The notes below the pieces were generated by a model that saw only the letters and a list, made by a program, of their open reading frames with translations, had not been told where the DNA came from and did no database searches. Below, piece after piece: positions 8,534-16,084 of a stretch of 53,545 nt of DNA (position 1 is its first letter; each line of letters opens with the position of its first letter). The DNA is from Alphaproteobacteria bacterium (lineage in GTDB: Bacteria > Pseudomonadota > Alphaproteobacteria > CACIAM-22H2), in NCBI GenBank assembly GCA_016793165.1, contig JAEULA010000047.1, positions 1 through 53,545 on the forward strand. The letters run 5' to 3'. The position numbers and the translations under genes are program-made.

Positions 8534-9354
8534 GTCAGGTCCAGTGCGAACAGCATGTCGCTTCCCAGTCGGTGGTGGTGGACCGGCGCCCGCAGCGCGT
8601 CGTCGAGCGAGTCGATGGCCGGCAGCGCGATCGCCTCGCGGCCGGACCCGATGATCATCGGCGCCACGACGACGTGCAACGCGTCGAGGGCGCGCGCGTC
8701 GAGGAAGCGCGAGAGGGTCCGCGCGCCACCCTCGATCAGGACGCGGTGCAGCCCGCGGGCGCCGAGGGCGGCGAGGATGTCGCGCGGCGCGAAGCCGTCC
8801 ACCGTTGCCGGCACCTCGATCGGCGCGCCCGGCCCCGCAGCGAGGCCCGGGGCGCAGAGCACGAAGCTCGGCGCCTGGCCGTCGGCGAACAAACGATGCG
8901 CCGGGGCCAGCCGGCGCATGCGATCGACGACCACACGGACCGGGTTGTCGCCGGGGCAGTGGCGCACGGTCAGCTGCGGATCGTCGGCCGCGACGGTGCC
9001 GGCACCGACGACCACCGCGTCGGCCATCGCGCGGAGGCGATGGAGGTGGCGCAGCCCGAGAGGCCCCGAGACGTAGCGGGAGTCGCCGGTGCGCGTGGCG
9101 ATGCGGCCGTCCAGGCTCTGGCCGAGCTGTCCGATGGCGAAGCGCGGGGCAGCCGCCAGCGGCGCGAAGATCGTCAGCAGCTCGTGCGCGGCGAGGTCGA
9201 GCCGCGCATCGGTCGCGAAGCGGCCGTCCGTCTCCAGGCGCAACGCGGCGCCGGCCGCCGTCCGGGCTTCGACGGCGGCGCGCGGCGCCGCCTGGCGCCA
9301 TGCCCGCCGGGCCTGGAGGATCGCCGCCCAGGCGGAATCTTCGTCGATGGTCAT
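8530..9354 (-). CDS. Stand-alone RibD C-terminal-type (pyrimidine/pteridine) reductase
   Basis: A 274-residue protein whose residues 75-274 match the RibD C-terminal / dihydrofolate-reductase-like fold: GQLGQSLDGRIA near 93, YVSGPLGLRHLHRLR, VVVGAGTVAADDPQLTVR, VRVVVD and VLIEGGARTLSRFL near 215, ending with APMIIGSGR. In riboflavin synthesis this domain reduces the ribosylamino-pyrimidine made after GTP cyclohydrolase II. The N-terminal deaminase domain of RibD (HAE, PCxxxxxTPPC) is absent and is replaced by about 75 residues with no recognised motif. It is the first gene of the minus-strand operon and is divergent from ribA, the enzyme that would supply its substrate. The start ATG at 9354 was chosen because upstream in-frame sequence looks non-coding. 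Confidence 0.85.
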   Translation of the reverse strand: MTIDEDSAWAAILQARRAWRQAAPRAAVEARTAAGAALRLETDGRFATDARLDLAAHELLTIFAPLAAAPRFAIGQLGQSLDGRIATRTGDSRYVSGPLGLRHLHRLRAMADAVVVGAGTVAADDPQLTVRHCPGDNPVRVVVDRMRRLAPAHRLFADGQAPSFVLCAPGLAAGPGAPIEVPATVDGFAPRDILAALGARGLHRVLIEGGARTLSRFLDARALDALHVVVAPMIIGSGREAIALPAIDSLDDALRAPVHHHRLGSDMLFALDLT

Positions 9355-9490
9355 GCCGGATCCGGAAGCCGGGAGGGAGCGCGAGGTCTGACGGCCCGAC
9401 ACGGCAGGGCGTCGGCGACGGCCACTCCCGGGACGGGGCCCGGCGGTGTATATCGCAGCGGCGCCATGTGCGACACATGGCGTTCCGACC
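9355..9490. promoter_or_regulatory. Divergent control region between ribA and the reductase operon
   Basis: This 136-bp spacer separates the divergent starts and should contain promoters for both directions. A TATATC element at 9449-9454 could be a -10 box for ribA. The conserved FMN-riboswitch sequence blocks were not recognised, and the spacer is barely long enough to hold that element. The most distinctive sequence is the inverted repeat listed separately. Confidence 0.4.
9462..9482. promoter_or_regulatory. Perfect 9-bp inverted repeat just upstream of ribA
   Basis: CGCCATGTG and CACATGGCG are exact reverse complements separated by CGA. The repeat ends 8 bp before the chosen ribA ATG at 9491 and lies just downstream of the possible TATATC -10 box. 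It could be a repressor operator over the transcription start, or an mRNA hairpin covering the ribosome-binding site. If translation starts at the GTG at 9446, the repeat would lie inside the coding sequence. Confidence 0.55.
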
Positions 9491-10603
9491 ATGCCCGACA
9501 AGCACCTCGCCTCGACCGACCCCGCCGCCCTCCAGAATTCCGCCCAGCGCGCCGGCGAGGTGCGCCGCGCGCTCGATCGACTGCGCCGCGGTGCCGCCCT
9601 GCTGCTGGCCGATCCGCGCGGTCGCATCGCCGTAGCGGCGGTCGAGACGCTGACCGAGGCGACCCTCGCGACCCTGCGGGACGCGAGCGACGGGCCGCTG
9701 CGGCTCGCCATGACGCGCTTCCGGGCGGGCGCCCTCGGGCTCGAGGCCGAGGACGAGACGGTGCTTGCGACGCTGGATGCCGGCGCGACGCTCGCGGACA
9801 TCGTCGGGATCGCCGAGCCCGAGGCGCGCGTCGTGAGCAGCAAGCTGACGACCGGCGCGGCCCCGACAGAGGACCGGCAGGTCGTCGCGGCGCTTGCCCT
9901 CGCCAAGGTCGCCGGCCTGATGCCGATGGTTCTCGTCGCCGACGGCCGGGCAGGCCGGCTCGACCTGCCGGCGCTCGCGGTCGAGGACGCCGAGAGCTTC
10001 GCCGAGAGCTCGGCGCGCTGGCTGACCCAGGTCGCCGACGCCCGCGTGCCGCTGGCCGAGGCCGAGAACGCGCGCCTGATCGCCTTCCGACCGTGGGGCG
10101 GCGGCCCGGAGCATCTCGCCATCGTGATCGGCACGCCCGACGTGTCGACGCCGGTGCTCGTGCGCATCCACTCGTCATGCTTCACCGGCGACCTGCTCGG
10201 CAGCCTGCGCTGCGACTGCGGCGACCAGCTGCGGGGCGCGATCCGCGCGATCGCCGCCGATGGCGCGGGCGTGGTCGTCTACCTGCCGCAGGAGGGGCGC
10301 GGAATCGGGCTCGTCAACAAGCTGCGCGCCTACGCGCTGCAGGACGCGGGGCTCGATACGATCGACGCCAACACCCATCTCGGCTTCGCGCCGGACGAAC
10401 GCAGCTACGCCGCCGCGGGCGAAATCCTGCGCCGGCTCGGAATCACGCGGATCAGGCTGCTGACCAACAATCCGGGCAAGGGAGCGGCGCTCGCAGGGCT
10501 TGGCGTCGACGTCGTCGAGCGCGTGCAGCTCGCGTTCCCCGCCAATCCCCACAACGCCGCGTATCTGCGCACCAAGGCCGTGCGCGACGGCCACAATTTC
10601 TGA
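9491..10603 (+). CDS. ribA: GTP cyclohydrolase II with degenerate RibB-like N-terminal domain
   Basis: A 370-residue enzyme that opens GTP to the diaminopyrimidine precursor of riboflavin and related compounds. The C-terminal half is a canonical GTP cyclohydrolase II: the zinc motif C-x10-C-x-C (Cys230, Cys241, Cys243), YLPQEGRGIGL near residue 260, and TNNPGK near 325. The N-terminal half begins like a DHBP synthase (ALDRLRRGAALLL), but the Mg/substrate motif DDEDRENEGD is missing, so it is probably inactive as RibB; such remnants are known in RibBA-like proteins. It is divergent from the reductase operon and followed after 7 bp by a DUF2842 gene. A GTG at 9446 in the same frame is an alternative start. 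Confidence 0.93.
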   Translation: MPDKHLASTDPAALQNSAQRAGEVRRALDRLRRGAALLLADPRGRIAVAAVETLTEATLATLRDASDGPLRLAMTRFRAGALGLEAEDETVLATLDAGATLADIVGIAEPEARVVSSKLTTGAAPTEDRQVVAALALAKVAGLMPMVLVADGRAGRLDLPALAVEDAESFAESSARWLTQVADARVPLAEAENARLIAFRPWGGGPEHLAIVIGTPDVSTPVLVRIHSSCFTGDLLGSLRCDCGDQLRGAIRAIAADGAGVVVYLPQEGRGIGLVNKLRAYALQDAGLDTIDANTHLGFAPDERSYAAAGEILRRLGITRIRLLTNNPGKGAALAGLGVDVVERVQLAFPANPHNAAYLRTKAVRDGHNF

Positions 10604-10610
10604 GCCCGGA

Positions 10611-10823
10611 ATGCGGCCGTCCTGGCGCAACACCGTGGGGATCGCCGTCCTCGTGCTGGGCTTGGCGGTCTATGCGCTGGTGGTGATGGTGATCGGCGCG
10701 AGCATGGTCCCCGACCATGCGCTCGTGCAGCTCGTCTTCTTCGCCGTCGCGGGCCTCGCCTGGTTGTGGCCCGCGCGCGGCCTCCTGCGCTGGATGGCGC
10801 GCGGCGCGCCCGACGCCCCCTAG
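10611..10823 (+). CDS. DUF2842 small membrane protein
   Basis: A 70-residue protein with two predicted transmembrane segments (VGIAVLVLGLAVYALVVMVI and LVQLVFFAVAGLAWLWPA) and the family pattern MRPSWRN at the N terminus and GLAWxWPARxLLRWM at the C terminus. DUF2842 is an uncharacterised family found mainly in alphaproteobacteria. It starts 7 bp after ribA and is probably cotranscribed. No function is assigned. Confidence 0.85.
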   Translation: MRPSWRNTVGIAVLVLGLAVYALVVMVIGASMVPDHALVQLVFFAVAGLAWLWPARGLLRWMARGAPDAP

Positions 10824-10898
10824 CCGCCGGCCGCAGGGTCGGCGGCGCAAGGGCGCGGTTGCGCCGGCGGGGCCGCCTCGCCACACTCCGCGCCGCCC

Positions 10899-11864
10899 AT
10901 GACGGAATTCACCCTCGCCCAGCTCGAAGCGGCCGCCGACCGCGTCCATCGCGTCATCGCGCCGACGCCGCAATATTGCTGGCCGCAGCTGAGCCGGCGC
11001 CTCGGGGCCGAGGTCTGGGTGAAGCACGAGAACCACACCGAGGTCGGCGCCTTCAAGGTCCGCGGCGGCGTGCTCCATCTCGCCGACCTGCGCGCCGCCA
11101 AGCCGGGGCTCGCCGGCGTCGTCGCCGCGACGCGCGGCAACCACGGCCAGTCCGTCGCCTTCGCCGCGACCCGCAACGGCCTGGCATCGACAATCGTCGT
11201 GCCGCACGGCAACTCGGTCGAGAAGAACGCCGCGATGCGGGCGCTGGGCGCCGAGCTGGTCGAGCACGGCCAGGACTTCCAGGAATCGCTCGAGCACGCC
11301 TTCGCGCTCGCCGAAGAGCGCGGCCTGCATTTCGTCGCCTCCTTCGCCGCCGATCTGGTGCGCGGCGTCGCCTCGTATGCGCTGGAGCTCTTCCGCGCCG
11401 TGCCGGACATCGCCCGCGTCTACGTGCCGATCGGCCTCGGCTCGGGGATCTGCGCGGTGATCGCCGCGCGCGACGCGCTCGGGCTGAAGACCGAGGTCGT
11501 CGGCGTGTGCGCCGAGAACGCGAACGCCTATGCGCTGTCCTTCGCGGCCGGCAGGGCGGTGAGCACCAACAGCGCGGACACGCTCGCCGACGGCATGGCC
11601 TGCCGCGTGCCCAACAACGACGCGCTCGCGATCATCCTCGCGCGCGCCGCGCGCGTCGTCGCGGTCTCCGAGGCGGAGATCAAGGCGGCGATGCGGATCT
11701 ACTTCTCCGACACGCACAACGTCGCCGAGGGCGCCGGGGCGGCGGCCCTGGCCGCCGCGCTGAAGGAGAAGGAAGCAAATGCGGGCCGGCGCGTCGCGCT
11801 CGTCCTTTCGGGCGGCAATGTCGACCGCCGCCAGTTCGCCGCCATCCTCGCCGAGGAACCATGA
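10899..11864 (+). CDS. Threonine/serine dehydratase (PLP-dependent, fold type II)
   Basis: A 321-residue PLP enzyme that deaminates threonine or serine, or a related hydroxy-amino acid such as threo-3-hydroxyaspartate. The PLP lysine is in GAFKVRGG (Lys53), ATRGNHGQS follows near residue 88, the glycine-rich phosphate cup is PIGLGSGI near 178, and LVLSGGNVD is near the C terminus. The ACT regulatory domain of biosynthetic IlvA is missing, so it belongs to the short, catabolic-type group and would not be inhibited by isoleucine. Its stop overlaps the start of the alanyl-tRNA editing gene (ATGA). Confidence 0.9.
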   Translation: MTEFTLAQLEAAADRVHRVIAPTPQYCWPQLSRRLGAEVWVKHENHTEVGAFKVRGGVLHLADLRAAKPGLAGVVAATRGNHGQSVAFAATRNGLASTIVVPHGNSVEKNAAMRALGAELVEHGQDFQESLEHAFALAEERGLHFVASFAADLVRGVASYALELFRAVPDIARVYVPIGLGSGICAVIAARDALGLKTEVVGVCAENANAYALSFAAGRAVSTNSADTLADGMACRVPNNDALAIILARAARVVAVSEAEIKAAMRIYFSDTHNVAEGAGAAALAAALKEKEANAGRRVALVLSGGNVDRRQFAAILAEEP

Positions 11865-12574
11865 CCGAAGAGCTTTTCCGCCAGGACGCCTATCTCAAGA
11901 GCTGCACCGCGCGGGTAATCGCGGTCGATCCGACCGGGATCCAGCTCGATCGCACCGTGTTCTATCCGATGGGCGGCGGGCAGCCCGGCGATACCGGCGC
12001 CCTCGTCCGCGCCGACGGCACGCGGGTCGCGATCGCCGATACGCGCAAGGGCGGCGATCCCGGCACGATCGTCCACGTTCCGGCGCCGGACGCGCCGGTG
12101 CTCGCCGTGGGCGACACGGTGGAGGCGACGCTCGACTGGGCGCGCCGCCATCGCCACATGCGGATGCATACGAGCCTGCACGTGCTCTGCGCCGTCGTGC
12201 CCTACGGGGTCACCGGCGGGCAGATCGGCGATCTTCGCAGCCGCCTCGACTTCGACATCGGCGACGGCAGCCTCGACAAGGACCAGATCAACGCGAGGCT
12301 CAACGAGCTGATCGCCAGCGACAAGCCGGCCACGGCGAGGTGGATCACCGACGCCGAGCTCGCCGCGCAGCCCGATCTCGTGCGCACGATGTCGGTGAAG
12401 CCGCCGACCGGCGCGGGGCGCGTGCGTCTGCTCGACATCGACGGCATCGATCTCCAGCCCTGCGGCGGCACGCACGTCGCGAGGCTCGGCGAGATCGGCC
12501 CGGTCGTTGTCGAGAAGATCGAGAACAAGGGCAAGCGCAATCGCCGCGTGGTCGTCGCGCTCCAGCAGCCGTGA
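11861..12574 (+). CDS. Alanyl-tRNA editing protein AlaX
   Basis: A 237-residue free-standing homologue of the AlaRS editing domain, which deacylates Ser-tRNA-Ala (or Gly-tRNA-Ala) in trans. The zinc-binding residues are visible: HTSLH (His103, His107) and CGGTH (Cys201, His205). The N-terminal YPMGGGQPGDTG segment near residue 36 marks the longer AlaX type. It is translationally coupled to the upstream threonine/serine dehydratase, an interesting pairing because both act on serine/threonine metabolism or misincorporation. Confidence 0.93.
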   Translation: MTEELFRQDAYLKSCTARVIAVDPTGIQLDRTVFYPMGGGQPGDTGALVRADGTRVAIADTRKGGDPGTIVHVPAPDAPVLAVGDTVEATLDWARRHRHMRMHTSLHVLCAVVPYGVTGGQIGDLRSRLDFDIGDGSLDKDQINARLNELIASDKPATARWITDAELAAQPDLVRTMSVKPPTGAGRVRLLDIDGIDLQPCGGTHVARLGEIGPVVVEKIENKGKRNRRVVVALQQP

Positions 12575-12649
12575 CGTGCTGATCCGTCGGGTGCCCCAGG
12601 TCCGTCTCGCGCCACGACGGCCGCCAGCGGCCCTGTCGAGGACCCGGTC

Positions 12650-13603
12650 ATGACCGCGATGCTGCGCACGGTGCGATTCGTCGAGAACGTGATCGATACG
12701 ATCCGGGACAAGTGCGGACTCGATCGATCGATCCCGGTCGATCCGAGTTTGTCGCAGCAGCTGCTTGCCGATCTGCGCCGCTTCGCCGGCGAGTCGGCCA
12801 GGTGCGGCGACTTCTGGGGCGAGATCTGCCAGAGCCTGCTGCACTGCGCCGAGACCGGCAATCCGGCTTCATTCATGCGGTGGCCGCCGATCGCGCGGAC
12901 GATGGTGCCTCGGACGGGACGGTACACGATCGCCGCATACCGGGCGCTGCGGTCGTCTGCCCATTGGACCGACCGGTGGGAGCCAATCCTGCATCGGCCG
13001 ACGATCGGCCGCCCGCCGGCATGTCTTCCGGATCTGAGGACCGACAATCTCACGGTGCAGCATGCGTCGCATCTGCATGCGTTCCGGAAGCTGTGCGGCG
13101 TCGAGTGGTACGATGCCGATTGCATCGTCGAGTTCGGCGCGGGCTTCGGCTCGATGTGCCGGACCGTCCATCAGCTCGGGTTCCGCGGGCGGTACATCAT
13201 CTTCGATCTCCCGCCGATCACGGCACTGCAACGATTCTACCTCGCCGCGCACGGCATCCAGGCCGACTATGCGCCCGGTCGATCCGTCCAGCTCTGCCAC
13301 CGTCTGGAAGACGTCGCTGCCGTGATGCCGCCGTCTGCGGACCGCTTGTCGGCGATCTCCACATGGGCGCTCAGCGAGATGCCGCTCGCGCTCCGGGCGG
13401 ACATCGAGGTCATGCTCGAGCGTTGCGGACGAATCCTGCTCGCCTATCAGGCGGAGTTCGAAGGCAATGACAATGCCCGCTACTTCGATTCTCTCGGGCA
13501 CCGGCTTGCGCGAAGCTTCGACCTGCACGTTGCCGAGATCGATGGGCACGCCGGCAACCGCTACATGTTCGGCCTGGCCAAGGCGCATCGGCCGCTTGCC
13601 TGA
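12650..13603 (+). CDS. Putative sugar O-methyltransferase
   Basis: A 317-residue protein. The central SAM-type motif is IVEFGAGFGSM near residue 160, followed by YIIFDLPPITALQRFYL near 185 and STWALSEMP near 240. This order resembles the putative sugar O-methyltransferase group found in glycan gene clusters. It stands alone, between alaX (75 bp upstream) and a convergent DUF1194 gene (20 bp downstream). More of its codons end in A or T (GAT, CGA, AGT, TTG) than in adjacent genes, which may reflect horizontal gain. The substrate is unknown. A start at the internal ATG at 12659 is also possible. Confidence 0.7.
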   Translation: MTAMLRTVRFVENVIDTIRDKCGLDRSIPVDPSLSQQLLADLRRFAGESARCGDFWGEICQSLLHCAETGNPASFMRWPPIARTMVPRTGRYTIAAYRALRSSAHWTDRWEPILHRPTIGRPPACLPDLRTDNLTVQHASHLHAFRKLCGVEWYDADCIVEFGAGFGSMCRTVHQLGFRGRYIIFDLPPITALQRFYLAAHGIQADYAPGRSVQLCHRLEDVAAVMPPSADRLSAISTWALSEMPLALRADIEVMLERCGRILLAYQAEFEGNDNARYFDSLGHRLARSFDLHVAEIDGHAGNRYMFGLAKAHRPLA

Positions 13604-13623
13604 ACGGGCGAGTTCGGCGCCGC

Positions 13624-14325
13624 TCACGCCAGCTCGCGGATCAGCTTTGCGCGGATGGCCTGGGCGAAGGCGGTGAAGTCGGGTGCCGGCAGGACGAAGG
13701 CGCCGGGGCCGCCGATGACCTCGTCGCGGAAGTAGCGGTCGAGGCCGGCATATTCGGAGAGGATCGGCAGCGCGTTGATGGTGATGCCGTCGGCGACCGC
13801 GTCGTCGCGGGCGCGCGGCGGAATCCGGCCGGCATTGCTGACGCCGTCGCCGGAGATGTCGATCGTGCGTCGCACGCCTCGGAACGGGTTGCGCTGGAAC
13901 ACCTGGCGCGCGAAATCGACCGCCGAGCCGATGCTCGTGGCGTCGCCGCGGAAGGCGCGCGGCTGGCGGCGGAACTGGTCGCTGAAGCGATAGGCGCTGG
14001 CGCGGCCGTCGATGCGCGTCCACGGGATCGCGAGTCGCTGCTCGTGCGGTCCGGCCCATTGCAGGTACGCGACGGCGATCGCGCCCGCCTCGCCGCCGGT
14101 GATCGCGCGCAGCACGGCGGGATCGGTGAAGGCCGCGGCAGTTCCCTCGGCCTGCAGGCGGAACTCGCCGTCGTCGATCGACAGCGAGCAGTCGACGGCG
14201 AGCACGAGTTCGAGGTCGACGCTTCGCGCCGGCTGTCCGCGTGCCACGGCGGCGCCGGCCGCAAGCGCGGCGGTGGCGGCGATAAGTCCGCGGCGGCGCG
14301 TCGGCGACCGCGGCGCGGCGCTCAG
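13624..14325 (-). CDS. DUF1194 (VWA-like) exported protein, probable CTG start
   Basis: A 233-residue protein with a Tat-like signal peptide (SPTRRRGLIAATAALAAGAA) and a von Willebrand A-like domain: VLAVDCSLSIDDGEF near residue 36 supplies the D-x-S-x-S metal site, and ISGDGVSN near 145 the later Asp. No ATG or GTG exists in frame between the MarR stop and the signal peptide. The most likely start is the CTG at 14325-14323, which overlaps the MarR stop as CTGA, matching the ATGA/GTGA couplings seen throughout this window. The family function is unknown. Confidence 0.8.
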   Translation of the reverse strand: MSAAPRSPTRRRGLIAATAALAAGAAVARGQPARSVDLELVLAVDCSLSIDDGEFRLQAEGTAAAFTDPAVLRAITGGEAGAIAVAYLQWAGPHEQRLAIPWTRIDGRASAYRFSDQFRRQPRAFRGDATSIGSAVDFARQVFQRNPFRGVRRTIDISGDGVSNAGRIPPRARDDAVADGITINALPILSEYAGLDRYFRDEVIGGPGAFVLPAPDFTAFAQAIRAKLIRELA

Positions 14326-14840
14326 CTGGGCGGGCTCGCGACCGCGCGCAATGCCGCGTGCTGGCCGCCACTGACCGTGTCGGGGACGTTCGCGATGCGA
14401 CGCAGCAGCATCAGCAGCGTGCCGCGCATCTCGCCGGGCACCGGGGCGAGCAGCTCGTCTTCCGCCTTCATCGCCGCGGGCAGCGCGGCCTCGATCGCGG
14501 CGACGCCGGCGGGAAGCACCGTCACCGCATTGGCGCGCTGGTCCTTGCCGGACCGGGCCCGATGGATGAAGGCGCGCTTGACGAGGCGGTCGAGCATGTC
14601 GCCGATGGTCGAGCGGTCGATGCCCGTCATGTCGACGAGATCGGTCTGGGTCGAGCCCGGCCGCTGATGGGCGGCGAGGAGCAGGGCGAACTGGCGATAG
14701 GTGAGGTCGCTCTCGCCGATCTTGACGGAGAACAGCTCCGTCATCCGTTGCAGCGAGAGGCGGAGCAGATGAACCGGAGATTCCTGGAGGCTGTAGCCTT
14801 CGACCGCGATGCGCATCGTCACGAGTTCGTCCCCTGTCAC
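14322..14840 (-). CDS. MarR family transcriptional regulator
   Basis: A 172-residue winged-helix regulator. The recognition region reads TQTDLVDMTGIDRSTIGDMLDRLVKRAFIHR at about residues 63-93, which is the MarR HTH plus wing, with a wing residue pattern GKDQRANAV. It probably binds the 185-bp intergenic region between itself and the divergent luciferase-like monooxygenase gene and could control both. It overlaps the DUF1194 start. The alternative start is the ATG at 14816. Confidence 0.9.
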   Translation of the reverse strand: MTGDELVTMRIAVEGYSLQESPVHLLRLSLQRMTELFSVKIGESDLTYRQFALLLAAHQRPGSTQTDLVDMTGIDRSTIGDMLDRLVKRAFIHRARSGKDQRANAVTVLPAGVAAIEAALPAAMKAEDELLAPVPGEMRGTLLMLLRRIANVPDTVSGGQHAALRAVASPPS

Positions 14841-14858
14841 GGCATGTTTTCTTCGTCG

Positions 14859-14879
14859 TCACCGACATTGACCCGGTGA
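14859..14879. promoter_or_regulatory. Inverted repeat, candidate MarR operator
   Basis: TCACCG and CGGTGA are perfect 6-bp arms around a 9-bp spacer. The site begins 19 bp upstream of the marR start and sits just downstream of a plausible minus-strand promoter, so binding there could block marR transcription. The arms are short, so the call is tentative. Confidence 0.35.
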
Positions 14880-14889
14880 ACCGGCGCGG

Positions 14890-14917
14890 AGCCTAGAGAA
14901 ACGGCGATCGGAATCAA
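14890..14917 (-). promoter_or_regulatory. Candidate promoter for marR
   Basis: On the minus strand TTGATT (14917-14912) and TAGGCT (14895-14890) are separated by 16 bp, close to the sigma-70 pattern, and lie in the less GC-rich part of the spacer about 50 bp before the marR ATG. Confidence 0.4.
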
Positions 14918-15025
14918 GTTGCGGTTGGTAACAGAAGACGACGCGCCGCCGACGCCCAGGGTTTCCCTGGCAAGGCCGCCGGCAGGTGGCCAGAATGCCG
15001 AGCCTGCTGTGCGAAGGGGTCGGCG

Positions 15026-16084
15026 TTGGATTTCGGTCTGCAGTTCTTCCCGGATATCGGACCGGCGGTTAAGCCGGCCGACCGGTATTTCGCGGAGTGC
15101 CTCCACCTCGTGGGCCTCGCCGATCCACTCGGCTACACGCACGTCCGGACGGTCGAGCACTATTTCGAGGACTATGGCGGCTACAGCCCCAACCCGATCG
15201 TCTTCCTGACGGCGGCGGCGATGCGCTGCAGCCGGGCGCGCCTGATCACCGGCGCGGTGCTGCCGGTCTTCAACAATCCGCTGAAGCTCGCGGGTGAGAT
15301 CGGGATGCTCGATGCCATCTCCGGTGGTCGTCTCGAGGTCGGGTTCGCGCGCGCCTTCCTGCCGCACGAGTTCCATCGCTTCGGCATCTCGCCCGACGAG
15401 AGCCGCGCGCGCTTCGTCGAGGGCGTCGAGCAGGTCCGGCTGCTCCTGGAGCACGACAAGGCAAGCCACGAGGGCCGGTTCCATCGCTTCCGCGACGTGA
15501 CGTCGTTGCCGCGCCCGACCCAGTCGCCGCGGCCGCCGTTCTGGATCGCCGCCCTCGGCACGCCGCAGTCGTTCCAGGAGGCCGGTCGCGCCGGCCACAA
15601 GGTGATGGCGATCCCGCTCGCCGGCGGCCGCATGAAGGAGCTTCTGCAACTCTATCGCGAGGGCTGGCGGGAGGCGGGTCATCCGGGCCGGCCGCAGGTG
15701 ATGCTCGCCTTCCACATGTTCTGCGCGCCGACACGCGCCGAAGCCGAGGCGGCCGCGCGGGCGCCGCTCAACGCCTATCTGCGCTCGCTGGTGACCGCGG
15801 CCTCGGCGTGGACCGAGGGGCTGAGCTCGGCCGACTACCCCGGCTACGACAAGATCATCGAAGGCCTGCGGTCGGAGTCCTTCGAGAGCCAGGTCGCCAA
15901 GGGCGCGGCCTGGATCGGCGAACCGGCGGCCCTCGTCGATCAGATCGAGCGCTATCGCGAGAGCGTCGGCGGCTTCGACATCGCGTCGCTGCAGGTCAAC
16001 TTCAACACGATCGATGCCGCGGCCGCGGAGCGATCGATGCGCCTGTTCAGCGAGGCCGTGATGCCGCGCCTGGCCGTCCGATGA
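15026..16084 (+). CDS. LLM class flavin-dependent monooxygenase (bacterial luciferase-like)
   Basis: A 352-residue TIM-barrel oxygenase that uses reduced flavin. Family features are RTVEHYFEDYGGYSPNP near residue 35, ITGAVLPVFNNPLKLAGEIGMLD near 73, ISGGRLEVGFARAF and the conserved PPFWIAALGTP near 170. The start is TTG at 15026, supported by AAGGGG 8-13 bp upstream and by MDFGLQFF matching the usual N terminus. It overlaps the flavin reductase gene by 4 bp, making a two-component monooxygenase. The substrate is unknown. Confidence 0.9.
   Translation: MDFGLQFFPDIGPAVKPADRYFAECLHLVGLADPLGYTHVRTVEHYFEDYGGYSPNPIVFLTAAAMRCSRARLITGAVLPVFNNPLKLAGEIGMLDAISGGRLEVGFARAFLPHEFHRFGISPDESRARFVEGVEQVRLLLEHDKASHEGRFHRFRDVTSLPRPTQSPRPPFWIAALGTPQSFQEAGRAGHKVMAIPLAGGRMKELLQLYREGWREAGHPGRPQVMLAFHMFCAPTRAEAEAAARAPLNAYLRSLVTAASAWTEGLSSADYPGYDKIIEGLRSESFESQVAKGAAWIGEPAALVDQIERYRESVGGFDIASLQVNFNTIDAAAAERSMRLFSEAVMPRLAVR

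Noticed and set aside
9355..9490. FMN riboswitch upstream of ribA
   Set aside because: The characteristic conserved blocks were not recognised and the spacer is barely long enough.
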